Positions 43,550-53,802 are shown, numbered from the stretch's first letter. The stretch: 56,365 nucleotides of DNA from an uncultured Treponema sp. (GCA_947177175.1 CAMWTK010000008.1:1-56365); one strand, 5' to 3'. The notes: generated by a model from the letters alone, not told the origin. Numbers and translations: made by a program.

Positions 43550-43951
43550 CAGAAAAGATATAACCGCGCGCGGTGTCGCTGATGATAACGGCATCGCGTG
43601 AGGAAAGTCCGGGCTCCACCGGAAAAAATACCGGCTAACGGCCGGGCAGGAGCGGGCAGTTGTATGGATATGCATAACCCCGTTCCTGACAGACAGTGCC
43701 ACAGAAAACAAACCGCCTGAAAGGGTAAGGGTGCAAAGGCGGGGTAAGAGCCCACCGCAGAACTGGTAACAGTCCTGGCAAGGTAAACCTTATTTGGAGC
43801 AAAGTCGAGCAGCAGTAACGCTTTTCCGGGCGCATTACTGCGGGTAGGCTGCTGAAATCATCTGGCAACAGGTGATTCGGATAGATGGTTAGAAGCGCGC
43901 ATCGCCTGCGGGCGGTGCCGTGAGACAGAACCCGGCTTATCGTCTTTTCTG
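43550..43951 (+). ncRNA. rnpB: RNase P RNA, class A
   Basis: The conserved 5' segment GAGGAAAGTCCGGGCTCC (43600-43617) and the 3' segment ACAGAACCCGGCTTAT (43925-43940) form the catalytic core. The ends pair as P1 (43550-43558 with the region near 43943-43951). Length is about 402 nt. It processes the 5' ends of tRNAs. It lies between the zinc-ribbon gene and a TPR gene. Confidence 0.95.
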
Positions 43952-43970
43952 TTTTATAAAGTGGGAAGTA

Positions 43971-44927
43971 ATGGTGGGAAAAACGACGGGCAGCACGGTA
44001 ACGCGACGCAAGGGCACGCTGGTCAGGCGACTGGCGGCTACGTTTGTCGTCGTCGCGGTGCTTGCGCTTGTCGGCGTGCTGGTCTCTCGCATCGTTTCGT
44101 CACGGCTTCACGGCGATTCGTCGCTGGTCAACCTCTATCGGACGTGGGATTCGTATGATTATCAGGGCGTGTATGACATCAGCGCGAATATCCTGCGGCG
44201 GAAGACGTTCAACAACGCGGCGCTCATGCTGCACGGATACGCCGCTTTTTTCCTTTCGCTTTCGGAGACCGACACGACCCGCTCGCAGGATTTGCTTGAC
44301 GAATCGATAAATGCCCTGCGCCTTGCGCTGCTGACGGCAAAAAGTAAGACCGTCCCGCAGCTGGAATATATGCTGGGCAAGGCGTATTTTTACAAGAACA
44401 CTTTTTCCTCCTACTATTACTACGCGGATCTGGCGGTGCAATACCTGACCCGCGCGCGCAAGGACGGCTACAAGGCAGACGACATTCCCGAATTCCTGGG
44501 GCTGAGTTACGCATCCCTTGACATAACGATGGAGAGCATCTCCGCGTTTACCGAGGCGCTGCTCGTGCGTGAGAGCGACCTGCTCCTGCTTTCGATTGCG
44601 GAGCAGTATTATAAGGCGGGGCAGTACGTCGCGGCGGGGCAGTACCTGTACCGCATCTCGCAGGACTGTAAGGATGAGAAAATCCTGTTGCGGAGTTATC
44701 TTCTGCGCGGGCAGATTGCCGTCGCGCAGGAAAACTATGCGGATGCGGCGGAAGATTTCCAAACAATTTTGAAAAAGAACGAGAATTCTGCTGACGCATA
44801 CTATTATCTTGGTGTAATATATGAGAAGCAGGGTGATTCGATTAAGGCTCGGTCTCAGTGGCGGCGCGCGTTGCGCATACAGCCGAACCATCCGGGCGCG
44901 CTGAAAAAAATGGCTGAGTTCAAATAG
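43971..44927 (+). CDS. Membrane-anchored TPR protein
   Basis: The 318-residue protein has an N-terminal membrane segment ([19 protein letters not shown], residues ~20-38), then helical tetratricopeptide repeats from about residue 95 to the end, for example [20 protein letters not shown] and [20 protein letters not shown]. It is probably an inner-membrane protein exposing a TPR scaffold to the periplasm. The ATG at 43971 follows GGGAAG. It sits between rnpB and mreB, which suggests a role in cell-shape or envelope assembly. Confidence 0.85.
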   Translation: MVGKTTGSTVTRRKGTLVRRLAATFVVVAVLALVGVLVSRIVSSRLHGDSSLVNLYRTWDSYDYQGVYDISANILRRKTFNNAALMLHGYAAFFLSLSETDTTRSQDLLDESINALRLALLTAKSKTVPQLEYMLGKAYFYKNTFSSYYYYADLAVQYLTRARKDGYKADDIPEFLGLSYASLDITMESISAFTEALLVRESDLLLLSIAEQYYKAGQYVAAGQYLYRISQDCKDEKILLRSYLLRGQIAVAQENYADAAEDFQTILKKNENSADAYYYLGVIYEKQGDSIKARSQWRRALRIQPNHPGALKKMAEFK

Positions 44928-44938
44928 GGAGACAGATA

Positions 44939-45976
44939 ATGGGATTTTTGGATCATTTTTCGACGGATGTCGGTATTGACTTGGGAACGTGCAACACGCT
45001 GATTTACGTGCGCGGCAAAGGAATCGTCATTGACGAGCCGTCCGTCGTGGCGGTGGAGAAAGGCACCAAGCGCGTCGTGGCGGTGGGCGCGGAAGCGAAG
45101 CGGATGCTGTGGAAGACGCCGGGCAATATCATCGCTATCCGCCCGCTTCGTGACGGCGTGATTGCCGACATCGACAGCACGGAAAAAATGATAAAATACT
45201 TCATTTCAAAAGTCATTCCGCGGCATCAGCTGTTCCGCTCGACGAGGATGAAAATCGGCATTCCGTCCTGCATCACGCAGGTAGAGCGGCGGGCGGTCGT
45301 TGAAGCGGCGCTCAAGGCCGGCGCAAAGGAAGTGGAGGTCATCGAGGAGTCGAAGGCGGCGGCAATCGGCGCGAAGATTCCGATCGGCGAGCCTGCCGGG
45401 CACATGGTCTGCGACATCGGCGGCGGCACGGCAGAAATCAGCGTCATCTCACTGGGCGGCATGGTCGTCACGACCTCTATCCGCGTGGGCGGCGACAAAT
45501 TCGACGAGGCAATCGTGCGGCATATCCTTTCCGTGCACAACCTCAAGATCGGGCAGCAGACGGCGGAGCGGCTGAAAATCGAAATCGGCAATGCCATTGC
45601 GGACAAGGATTTGGGCAAGATGGAAATCCGTGGCAACGACGCGATTACCGGGCTGCCGCGCCGCATGGAGATAGACAGCGTTGAGGTGCGCGAGGCACTG
45701 AAAGATCCCGTGAGCGAAATTGTGGAAGAAATCAAGCGCACGCTCGGACGGACGCCGCCGGAACTGGCCGCGGATATCGTCGAGCGCGGCATCGTGATGA
45801 CCGGCGGTGGCAGTATGCTCAAGGGACTGCCGCGCCTCATCTCCAAGGAGACCGGCGTTCCCGTGTTTTTGGTGGAGAAGCCGCTGGAATGCGTCGCGGT
45901 GGGCGCGGGGCTTGCGTTCGAGCTTGACGACAATATCACGACGGGCCGTTCGGTGTACGACAGCCTGAACGACTGA
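44939..45976 (+). CDS. mreB: Rod-shape actin homologue MreB
   Basis: The 345-residue protein has actin-family nucleotide motifs: [18 protein letters not shown] near the N-terminus, [17 protein letters not shown], and [15 protein letters not shown]. It forms membrane-bound filaments that position peptidoglycan synthesis. GGGAG precedes the ATG. It opens the mreBCD-mrdA-rodA cluster. Confidence 0.98.
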   Translation: MGFLDHFSTDVGIDLGTCNTLIYVRGKGIVIDEPSVVAVEKGTKRVVAVGAEAKRMLWKTPGNIIAIRPLRDGVIADIDSTEKMIKYFISKVIPRHQLFRSTRMKIGIPSCITQVERRAVVEAALKAGAKEVEVIEESKAAAIGAKIPIGEPAGHMVCDIGGGTAEISVISLGGMVVTTSIRVGGDKFDEAIVRHILSVHNLKIGQQTAERLKIEIGNAIADKDLGKMEIRGNDAITGLPRRMEIDSVEVREALKDPVSEIVEEIKRTLGRTPPELAADIVERGIVMTGGGSMLKGLPRLISKETGVPVFLVEKPLECVAVGAGLAFELDDNITTGRSVYDSLND

Positions 45977-45984
45977 CGGTTGAC

Positions 45985-46869
45985 GTGATGGTGCGCAGAC
46001 AGTTTCGCTTTCGGTTTCAGCTGCCGGAATTCGTGTTGACGGTCCTCGTTCTGTTTTCGGGCGTGATGCTTGCGTTCAGTTCCGGCGGGTTCATCATCAG
46101 CTTTGAGAGAATCGGCTTTACGCTCGTCTCGTCCCTGCAAAAAGGCGTACATGCGGTCGCGGCGGGCGTGGGGAACACCGTGAATGCCGTGCACGAGCTG
46201 TCCCGGCTGCGCGAGGAGAACGCCGATCTGACCGAAAAGCTCAAGAATTACGAATACTTGCAGCGCACGAACACGGAAATCCGCAAGGAGAACGAGCGGC
46301 TCAGAGAGCAGCTGCGCTTCTCGCAGTCGGTCGAGCAGAAGAATTTCCCGGCGCAGATTATCGGGCGCGACCCCGACGGGCTGTACTCGGGGCTGACGAT
46401 CAACAAGGGAAGCCGCCATGGCATCCGCAAGAACATGCCGGTCATCGCCATTCAGAACGGGATAGTCGGCCTGGTGGGAAAGGTGGTGACCGTGGGCGTG
46501 GGCACGAGCCTGATTATGCCCGTGTACGACGCAAAATGCACGGTCAGCGGGCGCATTCAGAATACGCGCGACATCGGGCTGATCAGCGGGCGCGGCACGG
46601 CAGAGAATCCGCTGGCGATGAAATACATCAAAAAGCGCGTCCTTGACGAGCTGCATTTCGGCGATTTGGTGGTGACTTCGGGGGAGAGCGAAAATTATAT
46701 GCGTGACATTCCCATCGGCTCGATTTCCAAGATCACTGTCCTTGACTATGACGCTTCGCTGAACATCGAGCTTACGCCGATCCTTGATTTTGCGCGGCTG
46801 GAGACGGTCATCGTGACTGACATAAAAGAGACGAATCCCGACGCTGACGGCGCAGGGGGTGTGCGATGA
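45985..46869 (+). CDS. mreC: Rod-shape protein MreC
   Basis: The 294-residue protein has an N-terminal membrane segment (FVLTVLVLFSGVMLAFSSGG), a coiled coil (ELSRLREENADLTEKLKNYE), and two beta-domains (GLTINKGSRHGIRKNMPVI). It links MreB to the periplasmic enzymes. The start may be GTG 45985 or ATG 45988; the difference is one residue. The next gene overlaps its stop codon (ATGA). Confidence 0.95.
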   Translation: MMVRRQFRFRFQLPEFVLTVLVLFSGVMLAFSSGGFIISFERIGFTLVSSLQKGVHAVAAGVGNTVNAVHELSRLREENADLTEKLKNYEYLQRTNTEIRKENERLREQLRFSQSVEQKNFPAQIIGRDPDGLYSGLTINKGSRHGIRKNMPVIAIQNGIVGLVGKVVTVGVGTSLIMPVYDAKCTVSGRIQNTRDIGLISGRGTAENPLAMKYIKKRVLDELHFGDLVVTSGESENYMRDIPIGSISKITVLDYDASLNIELTPILDFARLETVIVTDIKETNPDADGAGGVR

Positions 46870-47375
46870 TAAAGCCGTTTTTGGTCGCCACGCTGTTCTC
46901 GCTCGGCTTCGCGCTGTTTGAGGCGGCAATACTCTCCAACCTGCTGTTCCTGCCGGTAATGCCGGATTTTTTGCTGCTGTGCACGCTCTATTTTTCCGTG
47001 CAGAACGGGACGCTGTTCGGCACGGCCAACGGGTTCGTGTCGGGCGTGTTCCTTGACTTTCTGAGCGCGTCGCCGTTCGGGCTGCACTGCCTGCTCCGCA
47101 CGGTGCTGGGCTATGTCGGCGGGCGATTCCACAAGACGCTGAACATCGGCGGCGTCCTGCTGCCGATGCTGCTGGGGCTGGTCGCCACGCTGCTGAAAGC
47201 GCTCGCCATCTGGCTGATCTCGCTGTTCTTTCCGCTCGGCATTCAGACGTATCACCTGATTTCCGCCCGGTTTGCGGCCGAGCTGGTATGCAACGCGGTG
47301 CTCGCGCCGGTTACGTTCCGCTTTTTGGATCTGTTCGCGCGGTTCACGGCGGTGGATGTGGAGAGCGTCGCGTAA
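46866..47375 (+). CDS. mreD: Rod-shape protein MreD
   Basis: A 169-residue polytopic membrane protein with about five hydrophobic segments, including LFLPVMPDFLLLCTLYF and LLPMLLGLVATLLKALAIWL. The place between mreC and mrdA and the overlapping stop/start codons support the assignment more than sequence motifs, since MreD is poorly conserved. Confidence 0.9.
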   Translation: MIKPFLVATLFSLGFALFEAAILSNLLFLPVMPDFLLLCTLYFSVQNGTLFGTANGFVSGVFLDFLSASPFGLHCLLRTVLGYVGGRFHKTLNIGGVLLPMLLGLVATLLKALAIWLISLFFPLGIQTYHLISARFAAELVCNAVLAPVTFRFLDLFARFTAVDVESVA

Positions 47376-49246
47376 TGGCAAAGGGCTTCGGGAGGGATGC
47401 CGTCGAGCGCAACGCGAAATTGCTCATCCTCGCGCTCATCGTCCTGCTCACGTACGGCGTGTACGTCGTCCACCTGTTCACGATGCAGGGGCTGGAGGCG
47501 GCTTCGTACCAGCGGCAGTCCCGGACGATTTCGAGCAACGTCAGCATGATTGCCGCACAGCGCGGGGAGATATTCGACCGCAACGCGACGCTTCCCATGG
47601 TCATCAATGCTGATTCTTTCGCGGTTGACCTGATGCCGGCGGAAATCCCGGACGGGCATTACGATGCCGTGGCGGCACGGCTGGCACGGTTTCTGGGCAT
47701 CGCAAAACGCGACATCGACCGCAAAGTGCCGGTCCGCCTGCGCCGCTCGTATACGCAGATAGAAATCCGCGTGAACGTCCCGTTCGAGACGATTGCGGAC
47801 ATCGCGGAGAACATCAACGACCTGCCGGGCGTCTCATGGCGGTCAAAGCCGCTGCGCAGCTACGTGGAGACCGGCTCGATCGCGCACGTCGTCGGCTATG
47901 TGGGGGACATCACGCGGGAAGAGCTGAAGGTGATGTACAACAAGAACCGCTACACGTCAAATTCGATCGTGGGAAAGACGGGCATCGAAAAACAGTACGA
48001 CGAGCTGCTGCAAGGTGAGCCGGGGCGCGAAATCCGCACGGTCGATGTGCGCGGGCGCGTGATTGACGACACGCCGGTCATTGAGCCGCCGCAGATGGGA
48101 AAGAATTTGGTGCTCACGATCGACACGCGCATCCAGAAGCTCGCCGAGGAGACGCTGGGAAACCGGGTAGGGGCGGCGGTGGTGCTGCGCCCGGCGGACG
48201 GCGAGGTGCTCGCGATGGTGTCGTATCCGTATTATAACCAGAACATTTTCAACACGGAAGAATCGGCGGCGCAGTACAACAAGCTGGTGACGAGCGAGCA
48301 CAATCCGCTTCTCAACCGCGCGGTGAACGCCGTGTATCCGCCGGCCTCGACGTTCAAGGTGATTATGATGACCGCCCTGCTTGCGGAGAAATCCATTCCG
48401 CCCGAAAAGAAAATCGAATGCGACGGGCACATCGATTACGGCGGCCGCCGCTTCAACTGCCACGTGAAATGGGGACACGGCTGGCTTGACATGAAGAATT
48501 CGCTCGCGCAGTCCTGCGACGTTTACTTCTGGGTGACGGGGCGCGACAATCTTGGCGTGGATCGGATTTCCTCGTATGCGAAGGAATTCGGGTTCGGGCA
48601 GTCGCTCGGCATTGACCTGCCGGCAAAGTCGGACGGATTCGTGCCGACGGCGCAGTGGAAGGAACGCCGGTATCATGCCACCTGGCTCGGCGGCGACACG
48701 ATGAACATGTCAATCGGGCAGGGGTACACGCTTGCCACGCCGCTCCATGTCGCCAACATGATGGCGATGGTCGTGAACGGCGGGAAAATCTACCGTCCGC
48801 ACCTCCTGAAGGAAGTCCGCGACCCGGCGACCAACGAGGTAATCGAAGAAATCAGGCCGCAGGTGCTGCATGAGATGAATGTGGACGAATCGGTGTGGCG
48901 GGAAGTGCAGCGCGACCTGCGCTACACGATTACCGACGGCACGCCGCAGTTCCCGATGAACAACAAGAAAATCAAGCTGGCGGGAAAGACCGGCACGGCG
49001 GAGGTCGCGGGCGCGAAGAAAGACCACTGGCACAGCTGGATGGTCGCCTACGGTCCGTATGACGCGCCGGTGGAGGAGCAGCTGGTCGTGGCGGTGCTGG
49101 TCGAGGCGGTGAACGAATGGGAATGGTGGGCACCGTATGCGACGAACATCATTTTTCAGGGGATTTTTCAGAACCAGACCTATGAAGAGGCGATTAGCGA
49201 GCTTGGCTTCAACTATCTTGCCAAGCCGAAGGCAAGGCAGGAATAG
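47375..49246 (+). CDS. mrdA: Penicillin-binding protein 2 (elongation transpeptidase)
   Basis: The 623-residue protein has one N-terminal membrane segment (LLILALIVLLTYGVYVVHLF), a pedestal domain, and the transpeptidase domain with the active serine in PPASTFKVIM (SxxK), SCD (SxN equivalent) in AQSCDVYFW, and KTGTAEV. It cross-links peptidoglycan during elongation. The ATG overlaps the mreD stop (TAATG). RodA follows directly after the stop codon. Confidence 0.97.
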   Translation: MAKGFGRDAVERNAKLLILALIVLLTYGVYVVHLFTMQGLEAASYQRQSRTISSNVSMIAAQRGEIFDRNATLPMVINADSFAVDLMPAEIPDGHYDAVAARLARFLGIAKRDIDRKVPVRLRRSYTQIEIRVNVPFETIADIAENINDLPGVSWRSKPLRSYVETGSIAHVVGYVGDITREELKVMYNKNRYTSNSIVGKTGIEKQYDELLQGEPGREIRTVDVRGRVIDDTPVIEPPQMGKNLVLTIDTRIQKLAEETLGNRVGAAVVLRPADGEVLAMVSYPYYNQNIFNTEESAAQYNKLVTSEHNPLLNRAVNAVYPPASTFKVIMMTALLAEKSIPPEKKIECDGHIDYGGRRFNCHVKWGHGWLDMKNSLAQSCDVYFWVTGRDNLGVDRISSYAKEFGFGQSLGIDLPAKSDGFVPTAQWKERRYHATWLGGDTMNMSIGQGYTLATPLHVANMMAMVVNGGKIYRPHLLKEVRDPATNEVIEEIRPQVLHEMNVDESVWREVQRDLRYTITDGTPQFPMNNKKIKLAGKTGTAEVAGAKKDHWHSWMVAYGPYDAPVEEQLVVAVLVEAVNEWEWWAPYATNIIFQGIFQNQTYEEAISELGFNYLAKPKARQE

Positions 49247-50557
49247 ATGAAAGCAAAATTCTTCCAGATTTTCGATTATGTGCTCCTGTTCTGCGTCCTC
49301 TCGCTCGTGACGATTGGCGTTCTGTTCATTTATTCGTCCGGCATCAATTCGGAGGGGGTCAACGTCTCGAACGAATATGTCAAGCAGCTTGTCTGGGCGG
49401 GCGTGGGGCTGCTTTTGATGATTGTCATCGCGCTGCTGGACTTCCGCCGCCTGAGCCGGTACGTGCCGTATCTGTACGGCTTTCTGGTGCTCATCCTCAT
49501 TTACACGCGGATTTTTGGGCGGTACGTGAACGGCGCGCGCAGCTGGATCGGCTTCGGCGGGTTCGGCATTCAGCCGGCGGAATTCTGCAAGGTGATATTC
49601 ATCCTGTTCCTTGCCTGGTACCTGGAGCGCAGCCAGCGCGAGGACGGGCGGCGGCGGTTTGCCGTCGCGGCAGGAATCCTGCTCGTGCCGCTCGCCCTGA
49701 TTCTGTTGCAGCCGGACTTAGGGACGGCGAGCGTGTACATCCCGATTTTTCTGGTGATGTGCTTTATGGCGGGCATTCCGCTGCGCTACCTGCTGTTCTT
49801 CCTGATTGGTGGCCTGCTCACGATGGTGCTGACCGTGCTTCCCGTCTGGCAGGAGAAGATTGCGGCGCACCCGTTCGTGGTCGCCCGCGTGCTGACGAAC
49901 GGCCGCCTGTGGCTCATCTGCGTGGTTGCCGCGGCACTGGTCGCCGTCATCAGCATGTCCGCCTATTCGTTCTTCCGGCAGAAATACTATTACTGGATTG
50001 CTTACGCTTTCAGCATTCTGTGCGGCGCGCTGTTTTTGTCGCACTTTGGCAGCCGCGCGCTCAAGGACTATCAGATCATGCGCCTCATCGTGTTCTTGGA
50101 TCCTGACATCGACCCGCTGAACACGGGTTGGCATATCATCCAGTCAAAAATTGCAATCGGCTCGGGCGGATTTTTCGGGCGCGGCTTTTTGGGCGGAACG
50201 CAGAGCCATTACCGCTTCCTGCCGGAGCAGAGCACCGACTTCATTTTCAGCATCCTTTCCGAGGAATGGGGATTCAGGGGCGGGGTTGCCGTATTCACGC
50301 TGTACCTGACCATCATGCTGCGCACGATCCATATCATGCGGAAAACGCCGAGCACTTACGGGCTGCTCATCGCGTCGGGCATTTTGGGCATGTTCTTCTT
50401 CCATTTTGTCGTCAACACGGGCATGGTCATGGGCATCATGCCGATTACGGGCATTCCGCTGCTCTTCCTGAGTTATGGCGGCTCGTCGCTGTGGACGGCG
50501 ATGGCCTGCATTGGGCTTCTGATGAGCATAAACAGCCGCCGCTACGGCTTCAGCTGA
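49247..50557 (+). CDS. rodA: Peptidoglycan glycosyltransferase RodA (SEDS)
   Basis: The 436-residue SEDS protein has about ten membrane segments. The SEDS motifs include GARSWIGFGGFGIQPAEFCK, LLQPDLGTASV, and near the end FVVNTGMVMGIMPITGIPLL. It polymerises glycan strands with PBP2. The ATG follows the mrdA stop codon without a gap. The spacing to the radical SAM gene is 26 bp. Confidence 0.97.
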   Translation: MKAKFFQIFDYVLLFCVLSLVTIGVLFIYSSGINSEGVNVSNEYVKQLVWAGVGLLLMIVIALLDFRRLSRYVPYLYGFLVLILIYTRIFGRYVNGARSWIGFGGFGIQPAEFCKVIFILFLAWYLERSQREDGRRRFAVAAGILLVPLALILLQPDLGTASVYIPIFLVMCFMAGIPLRYLLFFLIGGLLTMVLTVLPVWQEKIAAHPFVVARVLTNGRLWLICVVAAALVAVISMSAYSFFRQKYYYWIAYAFSILCGALFLSHFGSRALKDYQIMRLIVFLDPDIDPLNTGWHIIQSKIAIGSGGFFGRGFLGGTQSHYRFLPEQSTDFIFSILSEEWGFRGGVAVFTLYLTIMLRTIHIMRKTPSTYGLLIASGILGMFFFHFVVNTGMVMGIMPITGIPLLFLSYGGSSLWTAMACIGLLMSINSRRYGFS

Positions 50558-50583
50558 GGCATTTTTTGAAAAAGACGAAGACA

Positions 50584-53214
50584 ATGGAACGAATCAATCC
50601 CTTGCAGGCGTTCGGACCTGTGCTGTGTTCCGTGCAGAATCCGTCGTCCTATATCGGCGGCGAAATCGGCGTGACGGTCAAGCCGCACCGCGCGGACGAC
50701 GGGCTGTTCAACGTGGCGATCGCGTTCCCCGACGTGTATTCGATCGGCATGAGCAATCAGGCCGTAAAAATCATCTATAACGGGCTGAACGCGCGCAATT
50801 CCGTGCGCTGCGAGCGCGTGTTTGCCGTGGAAAGCGATTTTGAGTCACTCCTCAGGCAGAAAAACCTCCCGCTCTATACGCTTGAGACGGGAATGCCCCT
50901 GCATTGCGTCGATCTGGTGGGATTTTCGATCGGCTATGAGCTGGGCATCACGGGCGTGCTGAACGTGCTTGACCTGGGCAGGATTCCGCTGCTCACGTCC
51001 GAGCGGACGGACGGCGACCCGATCGTGATTGCGGGCGGCGTGGGCGCGACCAATCCGGCGGTGTTCAGCGCGTTTTTTGACGCCGTGTTCATCGGCGAGG
51101 CAGAGGGCGGGTTGTTTGACCTGATTGAGCGGCTTGCGGCGATGAAAAAAAGCGGCGCGACTCGGCGCGACCTGCTCGCCGAATGCGCGCGGCATCCTTC
51201 GGTCTGGACGCAGGATATGTCGGTGGAGCGGTGCGGGCATACGGGCGCGCGGCGGGCAGTGCAGGCGGACTTCGGGAGCGTGCCGTCGGTGGAATCTTTT
51301 TTTCCACTGCCGAACATCAAGCCCGTGCAGGACCATGGCGTGGTGGAAATCATGCGCGGCTGTCCCAACGGCTGCCGGTTCTGCCATGCGGGAATCTACT
51401 ACCGCCCGCAGCGCGTCAAGTCGCGGGAGCTTATTTTTGCCGAGGTCGATCGGCTCGTCAACGAGGCGGGCTACCGGGAAATCTCGCTCACGTCGCTTTC
51501 GTCCGCGGACTATCCCGACATCGGCGGATTGCTCGACGAGCTGAACCGGCGCTACCATGCGCAGAACGTGTCGTTCCAGCTGCCTTCGCTCAAGGCGAAC
51601 AGCGTCACGCTTCCCATTCTCGCGCAGCTTTCCGAGGTGCGCAAGAGCGGGCTGACGTTCGCAGTGGAAACGCCCGACGAGGCATGGCAGCTGCGGCTCA
51701 ACAAGGAAGTCTATGCCCAGCACCTGGTGGACATCATCGGCGAGGCGAAAAAGCGCGGGTGGAACAAAGCGAAATTCTATTTTATGGTCGGGCTGCCGTT
51801 CCCCGAGGCGGACGGAAAGACCGAGGAATCCGTCATCGTCGATTTTCTGCGGGACGTGCAGGAAAAAACGGGCATCCGCTGCAACGTGAACGTGGGCACG
51901 TTCATTCCCAAGCCGCACACGCCGTACCAATGGGTGCGGCAGATTTCGCCGGAGGAATCCGAGCGCAAGCTGACATATATCCGCGAGCACCTGCCGCGCG
52001 GGAAATTCAAGGTGAGCACGCATGACGTGGCGACGAGTTATCTGGAAGGGCTGCTTTCCCGTGGCGATGAGCGAGCGGGCATGGTCATCTACCGCGCCTA
52101 CCAAAAAGGCTGCCGCCTTGACGCATGGGAAGACCACCTGCGCCGCAACCTGCCGCTTTGGGAAGCGGCGTTTGCCGAGGCGGGGTATGACATCAAGGCG
52201 GAAATCCTGCGCCCGCGCGACCATGACGAGCCGCTTCCGTGGGACAGCGTTTCGCTCGGTCCGGCAAAGCATTTTTACGAAAAAGAATGGCAGAAACACC
52301 TTGCCGAGACGCTGACCCCCAAGTGTGCCCCCAATTGCGACCACCGCTGCGGCATCTGTAGCGACAACGTGTCCTGCAAAAATACTGATATTGTATACAA
52401 AAACAGACAGTCAGATGATACGCTCTATCAGCCTGTGCAGAAAATGATACGCCCGACCTGCAATATCCCAGTTCTTTACCGCGTCATTTTTTCGTTCTCC
52501 AAGATTGACGGCGGCGAGTACATCGCGCATTTGAGCCTCATCGAGCAGTTCAACCGGGCAATCCTGAAATCCGAACTACCGGTCGTTTACACGGCGGGCT
52601 TCAATCCGCTCCCGCGCCTTGAATTCGCCTCGACGCTGCCGCTCGGCATCACGTCGCGCGATGAGATTGCGTCGGTGCTGCTGTACGAGCCTGTTTCGGA
52701 GCAGGTTTTTATCGACGCGCTCAACCGACATTTCATGCCCGGCATCCGCATCAGCCGCTGCTTTGTATTCCCGGTGTCCAACCTGCGCCGCCGGGAGTCG
52801 CTCGCGTCCGGCCTGTGGGGCAGCATCTGCCGGTATCAGTTTTTTGGCGCGGAAAGCGGTGCGGTGCGCGATTTTTTTGCAAGTGACGGCGCGCGGTCAT
52901 TCTTGCAGGATGCATCGTCGTGCGCGTTCAGCGGGTTCGGGCTGCAAAGCGACGGGCTTGCCGAAACGGCGCACGACGGACGGACGCTCACCGCAAAGCT
53001 TGCCTTCAGGCAGGAGCGGCCGTTCCGCGAGGCACTGGAATCGTTTTTCGGAAAAAAATGGTACGAGTTCGTGTCGATTGCCAAAATGCAGACGCTCGCC
53101 AAGCCCGATGCCGTCGGCTTTTTTACGCTGTACGAGCGCATCGCGGCAATCAACGCCGAGTTAATCCGCCAGCGCGAAGCGCACGACACGGAGCGGAATG
53201 CCGGGCGGGAATAA
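50584..53214 (+). CDS. Radical SAM protein fused to DUF2344-type domain
   Basis: The 876-residue protein has an N-terminal domain (residues ~30-230) like a B12-binding region. A radical SAM core follows with the cluster motif CPNGCRFCHAG (Cys260, 264, 267). A second Cys-rich segment (CAPNCDHRCGICSDN) lies near residue 580. A C-terminal DUF2344-like domain starts at about residue 625 (YRVIFSFSKIDGGEYIAHLS). The same two modules are separate genes in many bacteria. The substrate is unknown; tRNA or protein modification is plausible for this branch. It may be co-transcribed with rodA. Confidence 0.88.
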   Translation: MERINPLQAFGPVLCSVQNPSSYIGGEIGVTVKPHRADDGLFNVAIAFPDVYSIGMSNQAVKIIYNGLNARNSVRCERVFAVESDFESLLRQKNLPLYTLETGMPLHCVDLVGFSIGYELGITGVLNVLDLGRIPLLTSERTDGDPIVIAGGVGATNPAVFSAFFDAVFIGEAEGGLFDLIERLAAMKKSGATRRDLLAECARHPSVWTQDMSVERCGHTGARRAVQADFGSVPSVESFFPLPNIKPVQDHGVVEIMRGCPNGCRFCHAGIYYRPQRVKSRELIFAEVDRLVNEAGYREISLTSLSSADYPDIGGLLDELNRRYHAQNVSFQLPSLKANSVTLPILAQLSEVRKSGLTFAVETPDEAWQLRLNKEVYAQHLVDIIGEAKKRGWNKAKFYFMVGLPFPEADGKTEESVIVDFLRDVQEKTGIRCNVNVGTFIPKPHTPYQWVRQISPEESERKLTYIREHLPRGKFKVSTHDVATSYLEGLLSRGDERAGMVIYRAYQKGCRLDAWEDHLRRNLPLWEAAFAEAGYDIKAEILRPRDHDEPLPWDSVSLGPAKHFYEKEWQKHLAETLTPKCAPNCDHRCGICSDNVSCKNTDIVYKNRQSDDTLYQPVQKMIRPTCNIPVLYRVIFSFSKIDGGEYIAHLSLIEQFNRAILKSELPVVYTAGFNPLPRLEFASTLPLGITSRDEIASVLLYEPVSEQVFIDALNRHFMPGIRISRCFVFPVSNLRRRESLASGLWGSICRYQFFGAESGAVRDFFASDGARSFLQDASSCAFSGFGLQSDGLAETAHDGRTLTAKLAFRQERPFREALESFFGKKWYEFVSIAKMQTLAKPDAVGFFTLYERIAAINAELIRQREAHDTERNAGRE

Positions 53215-53261
53215 AACTGCCGGCATGCGCGACGGTTTTTTCTTCGCCATCTATTACTTCT

Positions 53262-53304
53262 TATAATGGGCATTCTGTCTACCAAAGTGCGCGCCGGTAG
53301 ACAG
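53262..53304 (+). promoter_or_regulatory. Candidate promoter with hairpin at the transcript start
   Basis: A consensus TATAAT (53262-53267) has a poor -35. A perfect 9-bp inverted repeat (CTGTCTACC with GGTAGACAG, 53275-53304) begins where transcription would start, so a message would open with a stem-loop. It lies between the radical SAM gene and a small gene. Confidence 0.35.
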
Positions 53305-53394
53305 CCCCTCACGAAAACGGCTAAAATCAACGGATGAAAAAATTGCGTTGTCCTATCGACAGTTTTGCATTTTCACCGCCGGGCTGTCTCCCTT

Positions 53395-53700
53395 ATGACG
53401 ATTTCGGACGCGGGCGTTCTTCGGGTGGGACTGCTCCGCAGGGACAAGCTCCTTGAAAAAGCGCGGCGAATCTTCGAGTTCGGATTTGCTGTCGGTAACA
53501 GCCGCGTGGAAATCGCGACCATTACCGACAGTTTCAAAGTCCGCCTGAAAAACGGAAGCTACAAGGTCCGGGTGCAACTGTGGTCGGAGCGCGCGGGAAC
53601 GGACCTCTGCTATGTGTCGTTTTTGGAAAACAGCCCGGCGGAACCGTTGCCGCGGTACATACGTCATGACGGCGCGATAATTATTCGGCAGACGAATTAA
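53395..53700 (+). CDS. Small protein of unknown function
   Basis: The 101-residue ORF has GC-rich codons like the core genes. It contains KARRIFEFGFAVGNSRVEIA and a beta-rich part (SFKVRLKNGSYKVRVQLWSE). No family is recognised. The start is uncertain: an in-frame TTG at 53365 is possible. An ATG at 53334 lies in another frame next to a run of six A, where one base fewer would join the frames. No Shine-Dalgarno is visible. Confidence 0.45.
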   Translation: MTISDAGVLRVGLLRRDKLLEKARRIFEFGFAVGNSRVEIATITDSFKVRLKNGSYKVRVQLWSERAGTDLCYVSFLENSPAEPLPRYIRHDGAIIIRQTN

Positions 53701-53732
53701 AGCATTATATAATAATTGCGCAAAATCATATC

Positions 53733-53771
53733 ATGGAAATCGTTTCTTTTGACGAGGCGCGAGAAGTATAG
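53733..53771 (+). pseudogene. Gene remnant, 12-residue N-terminus
   Basis: The reading frame MEIVSFDEAREV ends in TAG after 12 codons, directly upstream of the DUF4279-like gene. It looks like the start of a lost gene at the edge of the AT-rich island. It is too short to assign. Confidence 0.3.
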
Positions 53772-53802
53772 TACCAATAATGGAATAGGAGAAATCGAAA
53801 AG

